In this document: piece by piece, positions 60,430-64,000 of the stretch
How the letters are laid out: each line of letters starts with the position of its first letter
Position numbering within the stretch: the stretch's first letter is position 1
From: Phaseolus vulgaris
Taxonomy: Eukaryota > Streptophyta > Magnoliopsida > Fabales > Fabaceae
Assembly: GCF_000499845.2 (NCBI RefSeq)
Contig: NC_023755.2
Location: forward strand, 4,578,087 to 4,642,086
Direction: 5' to 3'
DNA length: 64,000 nt
The notes under the pieces: model-generated
What the model was told of the DNA's origin: nothing
What the model saw: only the letters and a program-made list of their open reading frames with translations
The model's database searches: none
Made by a program: the position numbers and the translations under genes

Positions 60430-63400
60430 GGTCTGTGATGACGGTGGATATGTTTGAGGACCACTCGCCGGATGTGGACATTACGTTCACCAAGCAAGAT
60501 CTTCGGGACGTTGTGCCTCATGACAACGACCCCATAGTCATCTCGCTGATCACAGCAGGAAGGAAGGTCCACAGGGTTCTGGTGGACCAAGGAAGCTCGA
60601 CAGACGTGATGTTCTGTCCGACTTTCACGCAGTTGGAGTTACCCCTTGACCAACTGAGGCCCTATGGAGGGTGTTTGTATGGTTTCGCTGGTGACCAGGT
60701 AGAGGTCAGGGGGTACATCGAGTTGAGGACTATGTTTACAGATGAGGCGGGTTCGAGAACAGAGAAAATCAAATACCTTGTCGTAAACGCCCCTTCAGCA
60801 TACAACATTCTGCTGGGAAGGCCCACGCTCAACAGAATAGGCGCTATACCGTCGACCCGGCACATGAAGGTGAAGTTGCCGTCTATGGAGGGGGTGGATA
60901 TCACCATCAAATCCGACCAGAAAGAAGCGAAGAAGTGCTATGAGAATAGCCTGAAGAACAAGAGGTCGGTGAGTTACGTGACAACCACCCCGCCTCCTGG
61001 TGTGAAGCCCAGACCGACGGTAATGGAAGAGACCGCCAGAAGTGACGTAGTGATGGTGGACGCTGAGCTGGGGGAGGGGAACGTCGGTTTAGAGGAAGAA
61101 GAGGCAAGGAATCGCCCTGAGGAAGCGAGGGAGCTGGGAATCGCCAGGGCGGTGATCGCCAGAGAAACCAGGCCAAAACCCGTCGAGCAGTGGCTCGAGA
61201 GAGAGATCGGGGGAAAGATCTTCAAGCTGGGAAGATCTCTGGAAGTTGAACTTCAGGACCAGATCGCCAAGGTGATAGAACGGCATCTGGATGCGTTTGC
61301 ATGGTCCGCTTCGGACATGCCCGGGATCGATCCCGACTTCTTGTGCCATCATTTGGCGATGGACAACCAGGTGAGACCAGTACGACAAAGGAGAAGAAAG
61401 TTCAACGAGGAGAGGAGGCAGGCGATTAGAGACGAAACCCAGAAGCTCCTCGCGGCAGGCCATATCAGGGAAGTCCAGTACCCTGAGTGGCAGGCCAATG
61501 TCGTGCTGGTGAAGAAGAGCAATGGGAAATGGCGCATGTGCGTCGATTTCACCGATCTGAACAAGGCCTGCCCAAAGGATTTGTATCCTTTGCCCAGCAT
61601 AGACGCCCTGGTGGACAGTGCTGCAGGGTGTAAGTTGTTGAGTTTCCTGGATGCCTTCTCGGGGTACAACCAAATCAAGATGCATCCCATGGACGAGGAG
61701 AAGACTGCCTTCATGACCGAGAGATCGTGCTACTGCTACAAGGTGATGCCGTTTGGGCTGAAGAACGCGGGGGCCACGTACCAGAGGTTGATGGATCGAG
61801 TACTTGCACCAATGATGGAAAGGAATGTGCAAGCGTACGTGGACGACATGGTCGTGACCTCGCCGGAGAAGAGCAAGCACGTTGCGGATTTGGAGGAGTT
61901 GTTCACTACAATCGCCAAGTTTAGGTTGAAGCTGAATCCCGAGAAATGCATCTTTGGCATGGAGGCTGGGAAGTTCCTGGGATTTCTCTTAACTGAAAGA
62001 GGAATAGAAGCCAACCCTGATAAGTGCGCTGCCATTTTGGCGATGAGAAGCCCGGCTACCGTGAAGGAAGTGCAGCAGCTTACAGGTCGGATGGCCGCCC
62101 TGTCTCGTTTCGTGTCAGCTAGTGGAGAGAAGGGCCATCCGTATTTTCAGTGCTTAAGGCGGAACAACAAGTTTACCTGGACGAAGGAATGCGAAGAGGC
62201 CTTCGTTAAACTTAAAGAGTACCTAGCGAGTCCGCCGGTTCTGTGCAAACCGCTGGTGGGAACCCCTCTCAGGTTGTATTTTGCTGTGACTGAGAGGGCG
62301 GTGAGTGCGGTGCTCGCCCAGGACCAAGATCAGGCTCAAAAGCCTATTTATTTTGTTAGTAAGGTGTTGCAGGGCCCCGAAACGAGGTATCAGGCCCTGG
62401 AAAAGGCTGCACTGGCAGTAGTCTTTTCGGCGAAGAGGTTACGCCACTATTTCCATAGCTTCACGATACTGGTGATGACCGACTTGCCCATCCAGAAGGT
62501 TTTGAAGAAGCCTGACGTTGCGGGGAGGATGGTGAAGTGGGCAGTGGAGCTGTCGGAGTTTGATATTAAGTATGAGCCCCGAGGTCCGATTAAGGGATAG
62601 ATCTTCGCAGATTTCGTGGTCGAGCTCTCATCTGAGGCGACACGAGTTGAAGGGGATGACTTCCGTTGGGTGCTTTCAGTGGATGGATCGTCGAACCAGC
62701 AGGGAAGTGGTGCTGGAGTCATCTTGGAGGGACCCAACGGCGTGCTGATCGAACAATCTTTGAGGTTTGCCTTCAAAGCCAGCAACAATCAAGCAGAATA
62801 TGAGGCGCTGATCGCCGGTATCTTGCTGGCTAAAGAGATGGGAGCTAGGGTGCTGATGGCTAAGAGTGACTCGCTGTTAGTCACGGGACAAGTAACAGGC
62901 GAGTTCTAGGCTAAAGATCCACAAATGGCGGCTTACCTGGAGTATGTACAGGAACTGAAGAGTTCTTTTGTCTCCTTTGAAGTGGTGCATGTGCCCAGAG
63001 AGCAGAATGCCCGAGCTGACTTGTTAGCTAAGCTCGCCAGTTCAGGCAAGGGGGGTAGGCAGAGGACGGTGATTCAAGAAACTCTGAAGACGCCGAGAGC
63101 ATTTGTAGCAGATCACCTGGTTCTTCAGATAAGCAAGTCGACGGAGAAAGCGGCGAGGAGTCACAGATCCCTGACTCAAGAGACCTTGAGGTCGCCAAGA
63201 ATAAGAGCATGTCGGGGAGAGAAGGTGAACATGACGCAGGTCTGCACGACCCATGAGCCAGACACCTGGGTAACACAGTACAAGCGGTGCTTGGCGGATG
63301 GCCTTCTCCCGCTGGATCCGACGGAGGTTAGGAAGATAAAGAAGAATTCTAGCAAGTTCACGATGATTGACGGCGAGTTGTACAGGTTTGGGTTCACTCA

Positions 63401-64000
63401 CCCACTCCTGGAATGTGTGCACGGGGAAAAATGTACAAGAATTATGGCAGAGCTCCATGAAGGGATATGCGGAAGCCACGTCGGGGGTCGAGCTCTGGCC
63501 GCAAGGACTCTCCGTGCAGGTTACTATTGGCCAACAATGAGAGAAGATTGCAAGAGGTATGCGCAGTGCTGCAAACAATGCCAGCAGCACGCCGATTGGC
63601 ACAAGGCGCCTCCCGAGGAGTTGAAGTCGATTTACAGTCCTTGGCTGTTTCACACATGGGGAATCGACATCCTGGGACCTTTCCCGCTGGCGATCAGGCA
63701 GATGAAGTACTTGGTGGTGGCGATTGAATATTTCACCAAGTGGATCGAAGCAGAACCAGTGGCCCAGATCACCGCACACAAGATCGAGGGTTTCGTGTGG
63801 AAGAACATTGTGTGCCGGTTTGGTGTGCCCAAGCGCCTGGTGTCGGACAATGGGACCCAGTTTGCAAGTCACCTGTTGAAGAAGCTGTGCGAAGGGGTGG
63901 GAATTCAACAAGTATTTGCATCCGTCGAGCACCCTCAGACGAATGGCCAAGTAGAGTCAGCCAATCGGGTTTTGCTAAGAGGTTTGAAGAGAAGGCTAGA
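60345..64000 (+). pseudogene. Element D pol: protease, RT, two RNase H domains, integrase (partial)
   Basis: One frame is open from 60345 to the window end except for TAG at 62598-62600 and 62907-62909. The protease active site is VLVDQGSST (residues 78-86, D-Q-G-S, usual for this lineage). RT has CVDFTDLNKACPKD at ~399, LLSFLDAFSGYNQI at ~431 and YVDD at 498-501. The first RNase H is at ~640-740 (LRLYFAVTERAVSAVLAQ, KRLRHYF). The second begins with VDGSSNQQGSGAG (62677) and includes NNQAEYEALIAG. Integrase has H..H...C..C (63450-63590), then WGIDILGPFP, VSDNGTQF and QTNGQVE, giving D, D and E. ATG 60345 is only the first Met: the frame extends upstream into gag. The rest lies off the window. 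Confidence 0.9.

Larger units (their letters stand above)
58097..64000 (+). mobile_element. Gypsy element D, Tat/Ogre-like, 3' end outside the window
   Basis: 5' LTR (58097-58984), primer site, leader, gag and a pol with protease, RT, RNase H, a second RNase H and integrase in one frame to the window edge. Base composition is clearly GC-richer than the rest. The second RNase H between the first and the integrase marks the Tat lineage. The left flank is GAAAC. Gag is deleted internally and gag-pol has three TAG codons and one frame slip. Confidence 0.9.

Noticed and set aside
60907..61880. Minus-strand frames up to 263 codons opposite element D pol
   Set aside because: Antisense shadows of a GC-rich coding strand with no recognisable motifs.
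1..64000. Search for tRNA, rRNA, CRISPR arrays and bacterial-type operons
   Set aside because: No cloverleaf-like sequence, rRNA core sequence or regularly spaced repeat-spacer array was recognised. The content is plant nuclear repeats.

Overview
The window is AT-rich plant nuclear DNA made almost entirely of transposable elements. Several element families resemble ones I associate with legumes of the bean/cowpea/soybean group (palindromic LTR repeats, Sirevirus-type Copia with an envelope-like ORF, L1 tails ending TTTGTTGATAAAA). That assignment is from memory of families, not a search. I found no convincing host protein-coding gene, tRNA, rRNA or CRISPR array. The setting looks like repeat-rich intergenic or pericentromeric DNA.

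Layout. 125-505 is a palindromic CACTA-type MITE, with a second copy at 54794-55175. 4060-6570 is a decayed Copia pol. 7877-31165 is one Copia element (A, + strand) that has received three later insertions. These are a 996-bp unclassified element (9119-10114), a complete but defective Sirevirus-like Copia (B, - strand, 12448-22769), and a complete two-gene CACTA transposon (23407-31015) inside A's 3' LTR with a perfect GTA target duplication. 31901-33106 and 45001-46356 are solo LTRs of one broader family, the second with a perfect TAGAG duplication. 33224-37548 is a deleted Gypsy element (C, - strand) whose gag carries a 999-bp relative of the 996-bp insertion. 40289-43482 is a truncated second CACTA. 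47771-49190 is the 3' end of an L1-type LINE. 49400-50330 is a Gypsy gag/protease relic. 50331-57400 is mostly featureless AT-rich DNA with foldback remnants. From 58097 to the right edge runs a GC-richer Gypsy element of Tat/Ogre type (D, + strand): LTR, primer site, gag, protease, RT, two RNase H domains and integrase, with the 3' end outside the window.

Function. Each autonomous-type element once encoded its own mobilisation machinery: capsid/nucleocapsid, protease, integrase, RT and RNase H for the LTR elements; TNP2 transposase plus a DNA-binding/Ulp1-like protein for CACTA; RT for the LINE. Every copy seen has lesions (nonsense codons, frameshifts, deletions, tandem duplications), so none should be active alone. 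The most intact coding unit is the 394-codon envelope-like ORF of element B.

Most notable are the two ~1-kb insertions of an unclassified, apparently non-autonomous element, the ten-exon CACTA companion gene ending in a cysteine-protease domain, and the nesting order, which gives a relative chronology.
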